Assembly (NCBI RefSeq): GCF_001423405.1
Contig: NZ_LMNS01000038.1
Coordinates: 283,118 to 347,117, forward strand
Source of the DNA: Methylobacterium sp. Leaf123
GTDB lineage: Bacteria > Pseudomonadota > Alphaproteobacteria > Rhizobiales > Beijerinckiaceae
Direction of reading: 5' to 3'
DNA: 64,000 bases
The notes under the pieces were generated by a model. It was not told the DNA's origin, did not search any database, and saw only the letters and a program-made list of their open reading frames with translations. The position numbers and the translations under genes are program-made. This document shows, piece by piece, positions 8,809-17,999 of this stretch (its first letter is position 1; every line of letters starts with the position of its first letter).

Positions 8809-9942
8809 ATGAAGCGTCTCACAACACTGGCATCGATCGTTGGACTGGGCACGGCGCTCGCGCTGTTCCTGTCTTCCGGCGTGTCCGATGTCACCGCCGC
8901 GGTCGTCAGCGCGGGTTGGGGGACGCTCGCCGTCGTGCTCGCCCGCTTCCTGGCGGTCGCCTGGGCGGGCCTCGGCTGGCACGCGGTGTTCCCCCGCGGC
9001 GCCGGGCCGAGCCTGCGCGACTGCATCTCGCTGCGCTTCGTGCGCGAGGGCATCAATACGCTTCTGCCGGTGGCGCAGGTCGGCGGCGACTTCATCGGCG
9101 CGCGCCTGCTCACCCGCACCGGCACGCCCGGCGGCATGGCCGGCGCCAGCATGTTCGTCGATCTGATGACCCAGGCGGTCACGCAGCTCGTCTTCACCAT
9201 CGCCGGGCTTCTCCTGCTGATGCAGATCACCGGCGACGGGCCGATGGTCCGCACCGTCGCGGGCGGCGTGCTGGTCGCCATCCCGGCGCTGGCCGCCTTC
9301 TACGTCATCCAACGCCGCAGCGGTCACCGCCTGATCGAGGCGGCGCTGAGCCGCTTCGCCGCCGGCCGCGAGTGGCGCGCGCTCGGCGCGATCGACGTGC
9401 TCTATCAGAACCTGCGCCGCCTCTACGGCAACCGCGCCCGCGTCGGCGCGGCGCTGCTGATCCACCTCGTCGGCTGGGTCGCCGGCACCGTCGAGGTGTG
9501 GGTCGCCCTCAACGCGATGGGCTATTCCATCAGCTTCCTTGATGCCCTGGTGATCGAGAGCCTCGCCCAGGCCGTGCGCGGCGCCGCCTTCGTCGTGCCC
9601 GGCGCCATCGGTGCGCAGGAGGGCGGCCTGATCGCGCTCGGTGCGCTGTTCGGCATCCCGCCGGAGGCCGCGCTCGCCCTGTCGCTGGTCAAGCGCGTCG
9701 CCGACCTCGCCGTCGGCCTGCCGAGCCTCGCCCTGTGGAACCTCATGGAGCGCAACGGCGCGGGGCCTGCCGAAACCGACGGCACCGAGACGGTGCGCGA
9801 GGGCCTCGGAGCGATCCGGGCCCGGCTCGGCCACCGCTCGGCCGATGCCCCGCTCGCCCCGGCCTACGGCTTCTCCGCCGCCCGGAACCCCGCCCCCCTT
9901 TCCTCCGACAACGAAGCTGGAGCGCTCCAGAAGTGCGCCTGA
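8809..9942 (+). CDS. hpnL: Hopanoid-associated membrane protein HpnL
   Basis: A 377-residue integral membrane protein with about eight to ten hydrophobic segments, of the LPG-synthase transmembrane (UPF0104) superfamily. The pattern GINTLLPVAQVGGDFIGARLL, the FVVPGAIGAQEGG motif (about residues 260-272) and KRVADLAVGLPSLALWN are typical of HpnL. Start at the ATG 8809, preceded by GAAAGAGG; an in-frame ATG at 8749 would add 20 residues without membrane character. HpnL function is not established; its place at the head of hpnM-I-J-K suggests lipid handling or transport of extended hopanoids. Its stop overlaps the hpnM start by 10 bases, so the two are translationally linked. Confidence 0.9.
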   Translation: MKRLTTLASIVGLGTALALFLSSGVSDVTAAVVSAGWGTLAVVLARFLAVAWAGLGWHAVFPRGAGPSLRDCISLRFVREGINTLLPVAQVGGDFIGARLLTRTGTPGGMAGASMFVDLMTQAVTQLVFTIAGLLLLMQITGDGPMVRTVAGGVLVAIPALAAFYVIQRRSGHRLIEAALSRFAAGREWRALGAIDVLYQNLRRLYGNRARVGAALLIHLVGWVAGTVEVWVALNAMGYSISFLDALVIESLAQAVRGAAFVVPGAIGAQEGGLIALGALFGIPPEAALALSLVKRVADLAVGLPSLALWNLMERNGAGPAETDGTETVREGLGAIRARLGHRSADAPLAPAYGFSAARNPAPLSSDNEAGALQKCA

Positions 9943-10556
9943 ACCGCCGCAGCCTCCTTGCCGCCGCCGTGGCGATGCTCGCCCTCACGGCGACACCGCA
10001 CCCCGTCCGGGCCGCCGACGATCCGGCCGTGGCGCCGATCCAGCGCCTCTACGCCAAGTTCGAAGAGGCGCTGAAGAACGGCGCGGGCGATCTCAAGAGC
10101 CGGCTGGCGATCGTCGGCGAGACCCTGGCCGAGACCTTCGACACGCCCGCCATGGTGCGCACCGCCGTTGGCCCGAAATGGAAGACGTTCAAGCCCGAGC
10201 AGCAGGACGCGCTGACCGAGACCTTCAGCAAGTACTTCGTCACGCTCTACGCCAACCGCCTCTCGCAGGCGGCGGGCGGCAAGTTCCAGATCGAGCCGAA
10301 GAGCGAGGAGCGCGGGCCCAACCGCGTCGTCTCGACCCGCGTCTCGAACAAGGACGGCGACGATTCGGAAGTCGATTACGTCGTCAATGCCGGCAACAAG
10401 GTGCAGGACGTGCTGCTCAACGGCAATGTCAGCGAGGTCGCCTCGATGCGGGCGAGCTTCGCCGACCCGCTCAAGGGTGGTGCCGACAGCCTGCTGAAAT
10501 TTATGCGCGAACGCACCGATGGGATGCTCGCCGCCAAAGTCTCGCCCAGAGAATAG
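9933..10556 (+). CDS. hpnM: HpnM, MlaC-like periplasmic hopanoid/phospholipid-binding protein
   Basis: A 207-residue MlaC/Ttg2D-family protein. Start is a GTG (RLNRRSLLAAAVAML) giving a twin-arginine-like signal peptide cut near PHPVRAAD. The mature part has the family pattern: FEEALKNG early, R..IVGETLAETFDTPAMVRTAVG, then the YANRLSQ helix and VDYVVNAGNKVQDVLLNG near the end. MlaC relatives carry a lipid across the periplasm, so HpnM may carry hopanoids between membranes, possibly with HpnN. It overlaps hpnL and is followed after 182 bases by hpnI. Confidence 0.9.
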   Translation: MRLNRRSLLAAAVAMLALTATPHPVRAADDPAVAPIQRLYAKFEEALKNGAGDLKSRLAIVGETLAETFDTPAMVRTAVGPKWKTFKPEQQDALTETFSKYFVTLYANRLSQAAGGKFQIEPKSEERGPNRVVSTRVSNKDGDDSEVDYVVNAGNKVQDVLLNGNVSEVASMRASFADPLKGGADSLLKFMRERTDGMLAAKVSPRE

Positions 10557-10738
10557 GGCCAGAGACGAGGGATTGAGAAACACGCCGCCGGGCCGAACCC
10601 CCATCGATTCGGCCGGAACGAGATCACCGACAAGGCCTGGAGCCGACCGCGACCCGTTTGGGGCGGCGTCCAGGCCTCACCGTCTTCAGACCGCCGCCCG
10701 CGGCCCCGCCCCAAGACAGCAGCGAGCAACGCCGCGCC

Positions 10739-11935
10739 ATGGATCTGAACGAGCTGCCGGCCTGGATCGCATCCGTGCTTCTGCTGATGGCCCTTGCCGG
10801 TTGCGTCTATGCCCTGCTCGCGGCGTGGCTCGTCGATCGTTTCGCCGCGCGCTCCTCGCCCGCGCTCGCGGCCGATGCACCGCGCCCCGGCGTGACGATC
10901 CTCAAGCCGCTCTGCGGCTTGGAGCCGGACCTGTTCGAGAACCTCGAAAGCTTCTGCCGTCAGGATTATGCCGGCCCGGTGCAGGTCGTGTTCGGCGTCC
11001 AGAGCGCCTCCGACCCGGCGATCGCCGTGGTGCAACGCCTGCGCGAAGCCCATCCCGCCTTAAGCCTCGACCTCGTGGTGGATGCGAGCCAGCACGGCTC
11101 GAACCGCAAGGTCTCCAACCTCATCAACATGTCGGAGCGGATCGCCCACGCCGTCGTGGTGCTGGCCGACAGCGACATGTCGGTGAAGCCCGACTATCTC
11201 GAGCGCGTCGTCGCCGCCCTGTCGCAGCCGGGTGTGGCCGGCGTGACCTGCCTCTATCACGGCGTGCCGGGCGACCGGGGGATGTGCGCCCAGCTCGCGG
11301 CCCTCGCCATCGACGTGCAGTTCGTGCCCAACGTCATCCTCGGCACCACCTTCGATCTCGCCCGGCCCTGCTTCGGCTCGACCATCGCGATGACGGCCGA
11401 ATCGCTGGCCCGCATCGGCGGCTTCCGCGCCTTCAAGGACGATCTGGCCGACGATTACGCGATCGGCGAAGCCCTGCGCGCCGAGGGCGGCACGGTGGCG
11501 ATTCCGGCCCTCACCATCGGGCACGCCTGCGTCGATACCGAGCTGTCCGGCCTGTGGCGGCACGAGCTGCGCTGGAACCGCACCATCCGCAACGTCGATC
11601 CGAAGGGTTATGCCGGCTCGGTCGTGACCCACGCCTTCCCGCTGGCGCTGCTCGCCGCGCTGATGCCTGGTGCCGGCTCCGGCGCGCTCGCGGTCGCCGC
11701 CCTGGCGCTCACCTGCCGCATCCTGCTGTGCCTGCGCATCGAGCGGGCCTTCGGGCTTGCCCCCCACGCCTACTGGCTGTTGCCGATTCGTGACATGCTC
11801 TCCTTCATCAACTTCACCTGGAGCTTCGTCTCGGGTGCGGTGACATGGAAAGGTCACGATTACCGTGTGGTTGCGGACGGTACGCTGATTCCGGAGCACG
11901 GCCTCGGTCGCGAGTCGCGCGCGACTTCGGTCTAA
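10739..11935 (+). CDS. hpnI: HpnI, bacteriohopanetetrol N-acetylglucosaminyltransferase
   Basis: A 398-residue membrane-bound glycosyltransferase of the ceramide-glucosyltransferase (GT21) type. A membrane anchor occupies residues 9-31; the catalytic domain follows with GVTILKPLCGLEPDL, DSDMSVKPDYL (metal/UDP-sugar DxD), DDLADDYAIGEALR and RHELRWNRTIR (the QxxRW-type motif). Two further membrane segments close the C-terminus. By known work on the pathway, HpnI adds N-acetylglucosamine to bacteriohopanetetrol, which HpnK deacetylates and HpnJ rearranges. Start at ATG 10739 (MDLNELPAW). Confidence 0.92.
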   Translation: MDLNELPAWIASVLLLMALAGCVYALLAAWLVDRFAARSSPALAADAPRPGVTILKPLCGLEPDLFENLESFCRQDYAGPVQVVFGVQSASDPAIAVVQRLREAHPALSLDLVVDASQHGSNRKVSNLINMSERIAHAVVVLADSDMSVKPDYLERVVAALSQPGVAGVTCLYHGVPGDRGMCAQLAALAIDVQFVPNVILGTTFDLARPCFGSTIAMTAESLARIGGFRAFKDDLADDYAIGEALRAEGGTVAIPALTIGHACVDTELSGLWRHELRWNRTIRNVDPKGYAGSVVTHAFPLALLAALMPGAGSGALAVAALALTCRILLCLRIERAFGLAPHAYWLLPIRDMLSFINFTWSFVSGAVTWKGHDYRVVADGTLIPEHGLGRESRATSV

Positions 11936-11992
11936 GCTTCAAACCATTCGCCCTTTACAAATCAACGCTCGAGCCTTGAGGCCTTGAACCCC

Positions 11993-13417
11993 ATGCGCAC
12001 GCTCTTCCTGCAGGCCCCCACCTTCGACGGCTTCGATGGCGGCGCCGGCTCGCGCTACCAGGCCAAGCGCGAGATCAAGTCGTTCTGGTACCCGACCTGG
12101 CTGGCCCAGCCGGCGGCTCTGGTGCCGAACTCGAAGCTGATCGACGCGCCGCCGCACAACATCAAGCTCGAAGAGATCGTGGCTCAGGCCAACGACTTCG
12201 ACCTCGTGGTGCTCCACACCTCGGTCCCGTCCTTCAAGTCCGACGTGAAGACCGTCGAGGCGCTCAAGGCCGCCAACCCGCGGCTGATCGCCGGCCTGAT
12301 CGGCGCCAAGGTGGCGGTGGATGCCGCCGGCTCCATGGCCCAGGCCCCCTGCATCGATTTCTGCGCCCGCAACGAGTTCGACTTCACCGTCAAGGAAGTC
12401 GCCGACGGCGTGCCGATGTCGGAGATCAAGGGTCTGTCCTATCGTGATGCCAACGGCGTCGTGGTCCATAACGAGGACCGCGAGATCATGACGGATATGG
12501 ACCAGCTTCCCTTCGTCACGAGCGTGTACAAGCGCGATCTCGAGATGGAGAAGTATTTCATCGGATACCTCAAGCACCCCTACATCTCGTTCTATTCCGG
12601 CCGTGGCTGCAAGAGCCGCTGCACCTTCTGCCTCTGGCCGCAGACCGTGGGCGGGCATACCTACCGCACCCGTTCGGTCGCGCACGTCATCGAAGAGATC
12701 AAGTATTGCCTGAAGGAATTCCCTCAGACGAAGGAGTTCTTCTTCGACGACGACACCTTCACCGATAACCTCCCGCGCGCCGAAGAGATCGCCCGCGAGC
12801 TGGGCAAACTCGGCGTGACGTGGTCGTGCAACGCCAAGGCCAACGTGCCCTACGAGACCCTGAAGGTTCTCAAGGATAACGGCCTGCGCCTGCTGCTCGT
12901 CGGCTACGAGTCCGGCAACCAGCAGATCCTGAACAACATCAAGAAGGGCATGCGCGTCGAAGTCGCGGAGAAGTTCACCAAGAACTGCCACGAACTCGGC
13001 ATCGCCATCCACGGCACCTTCATCGTCGGCCTGCCGGGCGAGACGAAGGAGACGATCCAGGAGACGATCGCCTTCGCCAAGCGCATCAACCCGCACACGA
13101 TCCAGGTCTCGCTGGCCGCGCCCTATCCGGGCACCTTCCTCTACAAGCAGGCGGTGGAGAACGGCTGGCTCGACGTCGAGAACGCCGAACTCGTGGACGA
13201 GAACGGCGTGCAGATCGCGCCGCTGCACTACCCGCACCTGTCGCACTCGGAGATCTTCTCCGCGGTCGAGGAGTTCTACCGGAAGTTCTACTTCCGCGCC
13301 CCGAAGATCGCCTCGATCGTCAACGAGATGGTCCGCTCGCCCGAAATGATGAAGCGCCGCCTGCGCGAGGGCGTCGAGTTCTGGCACTTCCTCCGGGACC
13401 GCAAGGCCGCCGCGTAA
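11993..13417 (+). CDS. hpnJ: HpnJ, radical SAM enzyme forming the hopanoid cyclitol ether
   Basis: A 474-residue cobalamin-dependent-type radical SAM protein. The N-terminal 180 residues form the B12-binding-like domain; the radical SAM cluster ligands are C206, C210 and C213 (GRGCKSRCTFC), and FFDDDTFTDN, GYESGNQQILNNIKKG and HGTFIVGLPGET follow as expected. HpnJ is needed for the ring contraction that turns glucosaminyl-bacteriohopanetetrol into the cyclitol ether. ATG 11993 was chosen because it gives the family start MRTLFLQAPTFDGFDGG; a TTG 9 bases upstream is in frame. The gene ends at a strong terminator. Confidence 0.95.
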   Translation: MRTLFLQAPTFDGFDGGAGSRYQAKREIKSFWYPTWLAQPAALVPNSKLIDAPPHNIKLEEIVAQANDFDLVVLHTSVPSFKSDVKTVEALKAANPRLIAGLIGAKVAVDAAGSMAQAPCIDFCARNEFDFTVKEVADGVPMSEIKGLSYRDANGVVVHNEDREIMTDMDQLPFVTSVYKRDLEMEKYFIGYLKHPYISFYSGRGCKSRCTFCLWPQTVGGHTYRTRSVAHVIEEIKYCLKEFPQTKEFFFDDDTFTDNLPRAEEIARELGKLGVTWSCNAKANVPYETLKVLKDNGLRLLLVGYESGNQQILNNIKKGMRVEVAEKFTKNCHELGIAIHGTFIVGLPGETKETIQETIAFAKRINPHTIQVSLAAPYPGTFLYKQAVENGWLDVENAELVDENGVQIAPLHYPHLSHSEIFSAVEEFYRKFYFRAPKIASIVNEMVRSPEMMKRRLREGVEFWHFLRDRKAAA

Positions 13418-13444
13418 CGCTAGGCGCCACGCCATCAAAACAGG

Positions 13445-13474
13445 AAAGGCCGGGCACCCGCCCGGCCTTTCTTG
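13445..13474 (+). terminator. Rho-independent terminator after hpnJ
   Basis: An 11-base perfect stem (AAAGGCCGGGC with GCCCGGCCTTT), 4-base loop, followed by CTTGC. It sits between hpnJ and hpnK, so hpnK may be made from read-through or from its own promoter. Confidence 0.8.
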
Positions 13475-13543
13475 CTTCCAGGGCTCGGCCCTGGACCCGC
13501 GAGAGGGCTCGTCCTCTCGACACCCCGTGACGAGAGAATTCCC

Positions 13544-14386
13544 GTGAAGCGACTGGTCGTCACCGCCGACGATTTCGGCCTCAGCCGTGAGGTCAACGAG
13601 GCCGTCGAGCAGGCCCATCGCGACGGCATCCTCACTGCGGCAAGCCTGATGGTGTCGGCGCCCGGCGCCGCCGACGCCATCGCCCGTGCGCGGCGGACGC
13701 CGTCCCTGCGAGTCGGGCTGCATCTCGTGCTGGTCGAGGCGTGGCCGACCCTGCCGCCCGCAGAGCTTCCCGATCTGACGGACGGGCAGGGGCTGATGCG
13801 GCGCGACATGGAGCGCCTCGGACTCGACCTCGCCCTGAAGGCGAGCGCCCGGCGGCAGCTCGCCGCTGAGATCCGGGCGCAGTTCGAGGCGTTCCGCGCG
13901 ACCTGTCTGCCGCTCGATCACGTCAACGCGCACAAGCACTTCCACATCCACCCGCTCATCGCCGGAATGGTGCTGCGGATCGGCTGTGATTACGGGATGC
14001 GGGCGCTGCGGGTGCCACGCGAGCCGCGCGATCTGCTGCGGCGCGCCGAGCCCGGTTTCCAGCCCAAACCCGCCCTCGATACGGCGCCCTGGGCGGCCCT
14101 TCTCGCCGTGCGCGCCCGGCAGGCGGGCCTGCTGATCCCGACCCGGACGCTCGGCCTCGCATGGTCCGGCGCGATGACCCCGGAGCGCGTCACCGCCCTG
14201 CTGCGCCACCTGCCGGACGGCCTCACCGAACTCTACACCCACCCGGCAACCGCAGGCGGCTTCCCCGGCGAGGCTCCGGGCTACCTTTATGCCACCGAGC
14301 GGGACGCGCTGATCGCGCCGCAGGCGCGGGAGGCTGTCGAGCAGGGCGGAGCGATTCTGGGCGGCTTCTCGGATTTCCTGCCCTAG
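13544..14386 (+). CDS. hpnK: HpnK, hopanoid-glycoside deacetylase (YdjC/ChbG family)
   Basis: A 280-residue protein of the YdjC fold. The metal motif TADDFGLS is at residues 7-14 and the second ligand pair lies in DHVNAHKHFHIHPL (about 125-138). The C-terminal motif GLTELYTHPATAGG completes the site. HpnK removes the acetyl group from the N-acetylglucosaminyl hopanoid made by HpnI, giving the free amine that HpnJ uses and that an amidinotransferase could later act on. A GTG at 13544 gives the family start (KRLVVTADDFG) and has GAGAGAATT upstream; an in-frame ATG at 13472 would overlap the terminator. Confidence 0.92.
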   Translation: MKRLVVTADDFGLSREVNEAVEQAHRDGILTAASLMVSAPGAADAIARARRTPSLRVGLHLVLVEAWPTLPPAELPDLTDGQGLMRRDMERLGLDLALKASARRQLAAEIRAQFEAFRATCLPLDHVNAHKHFHIHPLIAGMVLRIGCDYGMRALRVPREPRDLLRRAEPGFQPKPALDTAPWAALLAVRARQAGLLIPTRTLGLAWSGAMTPERVTALLRHLPDGLTELYTHPATAGGFPGEAPGYLYATERDALIAPQAREAVEQGGAILGGFSDFLP

Positions 14387-14712
14387 GAGTCCGCGCGAAG
14401 GGAGCGCCGATCTCACAGCGTGCAGGAGCCCGCATCCCCCCCATCGAGCGATCAGGCGATCGGATCAGCGTCAGGGGCAGCCGTTGAGCGCAGCCTGCCG
14501 GTTCACTGAGGCTGGCTCAGGCGCAATGGTGCCCCAACGCTGATCGAAATCAACGCCGGTCTATAGGTTGAAGGGCATCCTCCGAGGCGAGGCCTGAAGA
14601 CTACCCGGAAACGTCCAAGCGGAGCAGGGGATCTGAGGCCGCCTCGATAGGGCCCGAACCGCGAGGAAGGGCCCCGCGCAGACTGCTTCAAAGCCGAGAG
14701 GAACGCGGATCC
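14387..14712. other. Gene-free interval after hpnK
   Basis: 326 bases between hpnK and the next secreted protein gene. No open frame with coding character, RNA or clear terminator hairpin was seen. It probably holds the promoter of the downstream gene. Confidence 0.4.
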
Positions 14713-15216
14713 ATGAGACGACGCGCCGCCCTCGTTTCCCTTGCCGTCGCAGCGGGCTTGGCGGGCACAGCCGCCTCGGCTGCCGGGCTGGATTGCGGCG
14801 CACCGTCGGCGCCGCACCCGGAGGCCGACGCCGTCCTGACCCAGGCGATCGTCTCGCCGCAACCTGAGACGAATGCCGGCACGGCGCTCGCATCCGCCAT
14901 ACAGCGGCTCAAGAGCCAGGGCGTGTCGCGCGCGATCATCGTCGATCGCGCCATCGCCGCCTACTGCCCGCTCGTCGCCCGGGATGAAAGCCTGACGCTC
15001 GACCGCCAACGCGAGGCGGTCCGGCGCTTCGCCTCGGCGCTGACGAGCCTCGTCTACGATCCCCCCGGCCCGAACGAGGGCGAGACCGCGTTCATCCTGA
15101 GCCTGCCGGTGAAGCCGGCCCTGTCGCTCCAGATCGATGCCGCAGCCGCCAAAGCGGGCAAGACCCGCGAGGCCTGGATCCTGGAGGCGATCCAGGCCCG
15201 GTTGGCGGGCGACTGA
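14713..15216 (+). CDS. Secreted protein of unknown function with a ribbon-helix-helix-like C-terminus
   Basis: A 167-residue protein with a signal peptide (MRRRAALVSLAVAAGLAGTAASAA, cut near residue 24). Residues 45-110 are helical and resemble small periplasmic helical proteins. The last 40 residues (LSLPVKPALSLQIDAAAAKAGK..EAWILEAIQARL) match the spacing of ribbon-helix-helix domains, which normally bind DNA or antitoxin partners in the cytosol, so their presence after a signal peptide is odd. It lies between hpnK and hpnN; a hopanoid role is not shown. Confidence 0.65.
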   Translation: MRRRAALVSLAVAAGLAGTAASAAGLDCGAPSAPHPEADAVLTQAIVSPQPETNAGTALASAIQRLKSQGVSRAIIVDRAIAAYCPLVARDESLTLDRQREAVRRFASALTSLVYDPPGPNEGETAFILSLPVKPALSLQIDAAAAKAGKTREAWILEAIQARLAGD

Positions 15217-15251
15217 TACGGTTTCCGCTTGATCAAAGCGGGAACCGTATC
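15215..15251. repeat. Inverted repeat at the end of the secreted-protein gene
   Basis: 16-base arms starting GATACGGTTTCCGCTT fold with one G-T pair around a 4-base centre. It overlaps the stop codon at 15214-15216 and may serve as a bidirectional terminator between convergent genes. Confidence 0.55.
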
Positions 15252-15280
15252 GGTCAGCCCGCGCGGCGCTTGAGCGAAGC

Positions 15281-15317
15281 CCAAATCCGCCATCCCGAAG
15301 GGATCAAACGGATTTGG
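15281..15317. repeat. Second inverted repeat between convergent genes
   Basis: Arms CCAAATCCG and CGGATTTGG enclose an inner hairpin (ATCCC-gaa-GGGAT). It lies 34 bases before the hpnN stop on the other strand and probably ends transcription from one or both sides. Confidence 0.5.
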
Positions 15318-15350
15318 TATGACTCCGAACCGCCAACCGGACGGATCCGG

Positions 15351-17999
15351 CTACTTCACCGTCGCGTGCTCGCGGGCGACCGTGCCCGGCGTGCGGCCGG
15401 CTTCCTTGCCCTCGGGGCGATCCGCATCCGGCTGCTTCGGCGGCGGCCCGAGGAAGGCCGGGACCACGAAGAAGGCCGCGATCAGCGTGAAGAACAGCGA
15501 TAGCGCGAGCAGCTCGCCCATGCTGGCGGTGCCGGGATGGCTCGACAGCATCAGCGAACCGAAGGCCGTGCCGGTGGTCAGCGCCGAGAAGAAGATCGCC
15601 CGCGTCAGGCTGGAGGCCAGCATGTCGACGACGCCGGCGCGCCACGCGATCACGTAGTAGATGTGGAAGGCCACCCCCACCGCCAGCATCAGCGGCAGGG
15701 CGATGATGTTGGCAAAGTTCAGCGGCATGCCGATGACCTTGAGCGCCATCAGCGTCCACAGCGTCGCCAGCACCAGCGGCCCGAGCGTCATCGCCACGTC
15801 CCAGGGTTTGCGCAGCGCGACCGAGAGCAGGATGAAGATCAGCGCGAGCGCCGTCAGACCCGCCTGCACGAAGGCACCGAGGATGGTGTAGCTCGACTCG
15901 GTCGTGGCGATCGGCGCGCCCGTGGCGTGGGGATCGACCGTCTGCACCTCCTTGGCGAAGCGGCGCAGCACCTCGTCGTCGTTCGAGTCGCCCTTCGGGT
16001 GGACCTCAATGCGGGCGCGGCCGTCGCTCGTCACCCACTCGGCCTTCAGGGGCTTGGGCAGGTTGTCGAGGGTGATCTTCTTCGGATCGAGCAACCCGGA
16101 CAGGCGGCTCATCAGCGTCTTGAGATCGGTGGTCAGCGCGACGCTGGCGGCCTCGCGCTTCTCCGCCGGGGCGGCGGCGAGGGTGTCGAGGGTGCCCGAG
16201 AGGCGGTCCGCCGCCTTGGCGCCGGCCGAATCGCCGCTCGCGATGGTCTTCAGCGCCGCGGCCGTGTCCTTGAGCGCCTTGACGTTCTCCGCATCCGTCG
16301 GCGGCGCCGGCTTGCGCGCCGGGTTGAGGGCCGGGCCGAGGAGCTGCGCCGTCTCTTGGATCGTGGCGAGCTTCTGGTCCTGGTCGCGGGGCACGAAGGT
16401 GTCGATCGAGATCACCTTGGCGACCGCGTCGAGCCCTTCCAGACGCTTCGACAGCGCCGGGACCGCATCGACATTCGGCGCCAGCACGTCGATCGAGTTC
16501 GGGCTGGTGGCCGGGTCCTTGATCAGGTCGAGATAGGTCGCGATCGACTCCACCTTCGGGCTGCGAAGGTGCATCGGGTTGGAATCGAAGGGCAGCTTCA
16601 ACAGCAGCGGGATACCGGCGAGGGTGATCAGGCCGACGAAGATCAGCACCCACTTGCGATGCTCGATGATCCAGTGATCGACGCCCGCCATCCACGTCGT
16701 CTCGACCGCCCGCTTCTCGCCGCGCGGGTTGAACACCGCGATCAGGGCCGGGAGCAGGGTGAGCGAGAACAGGTAGGCCACGATCATGCCGACGCCGGCA
16801 ATGAGGCCGAGTTCGGACACGCCGCGGAACTGCGTGGGCAGGAAGGCGAAGAAGCCGGCGAGCAGCGAGACCGCTGCGAGCGTCAGCGACCAGCCGACGC
16901 CGCGTGCCGCCCCCCGCAGCGCCGCATCGACGCTGCCGAGTTCGTAGCGGTCGGCCCGGTAGCGCACGGCGAACTGGATGCCGAAATCGATGCCGAGCCC
17001 CACGAACAGGGCGGCGAAGGCCACCGAGATCGGGTTCAGCTCGCCCACCATGATGAGGCCGAGGGCGGCCGTCACGACGAGACCCGCGAAGGTCGTGATC
17101 AGAACCGAGATGACGAGCGGGCCGGAGCGCAGCGCCAGCCACAGGAACAGGACGATGGCGGCGGTCGTCAGCGAGTAGTTGAGGAAAGCGTCGTCGGCGA
17201 GCGTCGCGAACTCGTCGTCGGCCACGGCCACCGGCCCGGTCAGGCGGATGCGCAGGCCGTGCGCCGCGTCGATGTTCTGCTCGGCGGCCAAGCGCCGGAT
17301 CAGCTTGGTCGCCTCGCGACCCGGCTCCAGCGCGTTGTAGTCGAGCACCGGCTGGATCATCACGAACTTGCGGGTGTCCGTGGTCTCGCTGCGCCCGCCC
17401 GCGAGCAGGGTCTGCCACGACATCCGGGCGCGCTGCCCGTCGAGGGTCTTGCGCAGGGTCCCGTCGATCTGCTCCATCGGCTGGGCGAGGTCTTCGAGCT
17501 TGGCGTCGCCGCTCTTCACGCCCTTCACGCCGAGGGAGAGCACCCGCATCACGCCGCGCAGCGACGGGTCGGCCGCCAGCGGCCCGAGAAGGCCCTGCTG
17601 CTCGATCAGGCGCTGGGTGGTCTTCTCCAGCTCCTCCTGCGACATCAGCAGGAGGCCGTTGCGGTCGAAGAACGGGCCGCCATCGGGCCGGTACACCGTC
17701 TCGATCTCGGAGCGGTGCGCCTTGAGCGCTTCGGCAAAGCGTGCGGCGGCTTCCTCGGCGATCTCCGGCGTCTCGCCGTCGATCACCGCGGCCACGAGAT
17801 TCGTGCGCTGCGGGAACGCCTTCTCGAAGGCGATCTCGTCCTTGCGCCAGGAGACACTCGGCTCGATCAGCCGCTCGACATCGGTATTGATGCGGAACAG
17901 GTGGGCGGCCGCGCCTGCGCCCGCGACCGTAAGGAGCGCCGCAGCCACCAGTACCAGCCAGCGGCGCCTGACGGAAAACGCGACGAGACGTTCGATCAC
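15351..17999 (-). CDS. hpnN: HpnN, RND-family hopanoid transporter
   Basis: An 882-residue RND/MmpL-type inner-membrane transporter with the usual double layout: TM1 at residues 12-33, a large periplasmic loop, TM2-6 (about 265-430), a second loop and TM8-12 at the C-terminus. The first TM block carries VAFAALFVGLGIDFGIQFAVRYR, typical of the HpnN/MMPL branch. HpnN moves hopanoids from the inner to the outer membrane in Rhodopseudomonas. GTG 17999 was chosen since VIERLVAFSVRRRWLVL directly precedes TM1; the frame is open 28 codons more. It faces hpnH across 733 bases. Confidence 0.92.
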   Translation of the reverse strand: MIERLVAFSVRRRWLVLVAAALLTVAGAGAAAHLFRINTDVERLIEPSVSWRKDEIAFEKAFPQRTNLVAAVIDGETPEIAEEAAARFAEALKAHRSEIETVYRPDGGPFFDRNGLLLMSQEELEKTTQRLIEQQGLLGPLAADPSLRGVMRVLSLGVKGVKSGDAKLEDLAQPMEQIDGTLRKTLDGQRARMSWQTLLAGGRSETTDTRKFVMIQPVLDYNALEPGREATKLIRRLAAEQNIDAAHGLRIRLTGPVAVADDEFATLADDAFLNYSLTTAAIVLFLWLALRSGPLVISVLITTFAGLVVTAALGLIMVGELNPISVAFAALFVGLGIDFGIQFAVRYRADRYELGSVDAALRGAARGVGWSLTLAAVSLLAGFFAFLPTQFRGVSELGLIAGVGMIVAYLFSLTLLPALIAVFNPRGEKRAVETTWMAGVDHWIIEHRKWVLIFVGLITLAGIPLLLKLPFDSNPMHLRSPKVESIATYLDLIKDPATSPNSIDVLAPNVDAVPALSKRLEGLDAVAKVISIDTFVPRDQDQKLATIQETAQLLGPALNPARKPAPPTDAENVKALKDTAAALKTIASGDSAGAKAADRLSGTLDTLAAAPAEKREAASVALTTDLKTLMSRLSGLLDPKKITLDNLPKPLKAEWVTSDGRARIEVHPKGDSNDDEVLRRFAKEVQTVDPHATGAPIATTESSYTILGAFVQAGLTALALIFILLSVALRKPWDVAMTLGPLVLATLWTLMALKVIGMPLNFANIIALPLMLAVGVAFHIYYVIAWRAGVVDMLASSLTRAIFFSALTTGTAFGSLMLSSHPGTASMGELLALSLFFTLIAAFFVVPAFLGPPPKQPDADRPEGKEAGRTPGTVAREHATVK

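Noticed and set aside
11939..14416. An 825-codon open frame antisense to hpnJ and hpnK
   Set aside because: No family likeness; both plus-strand genes are complete with catalytic motifs.
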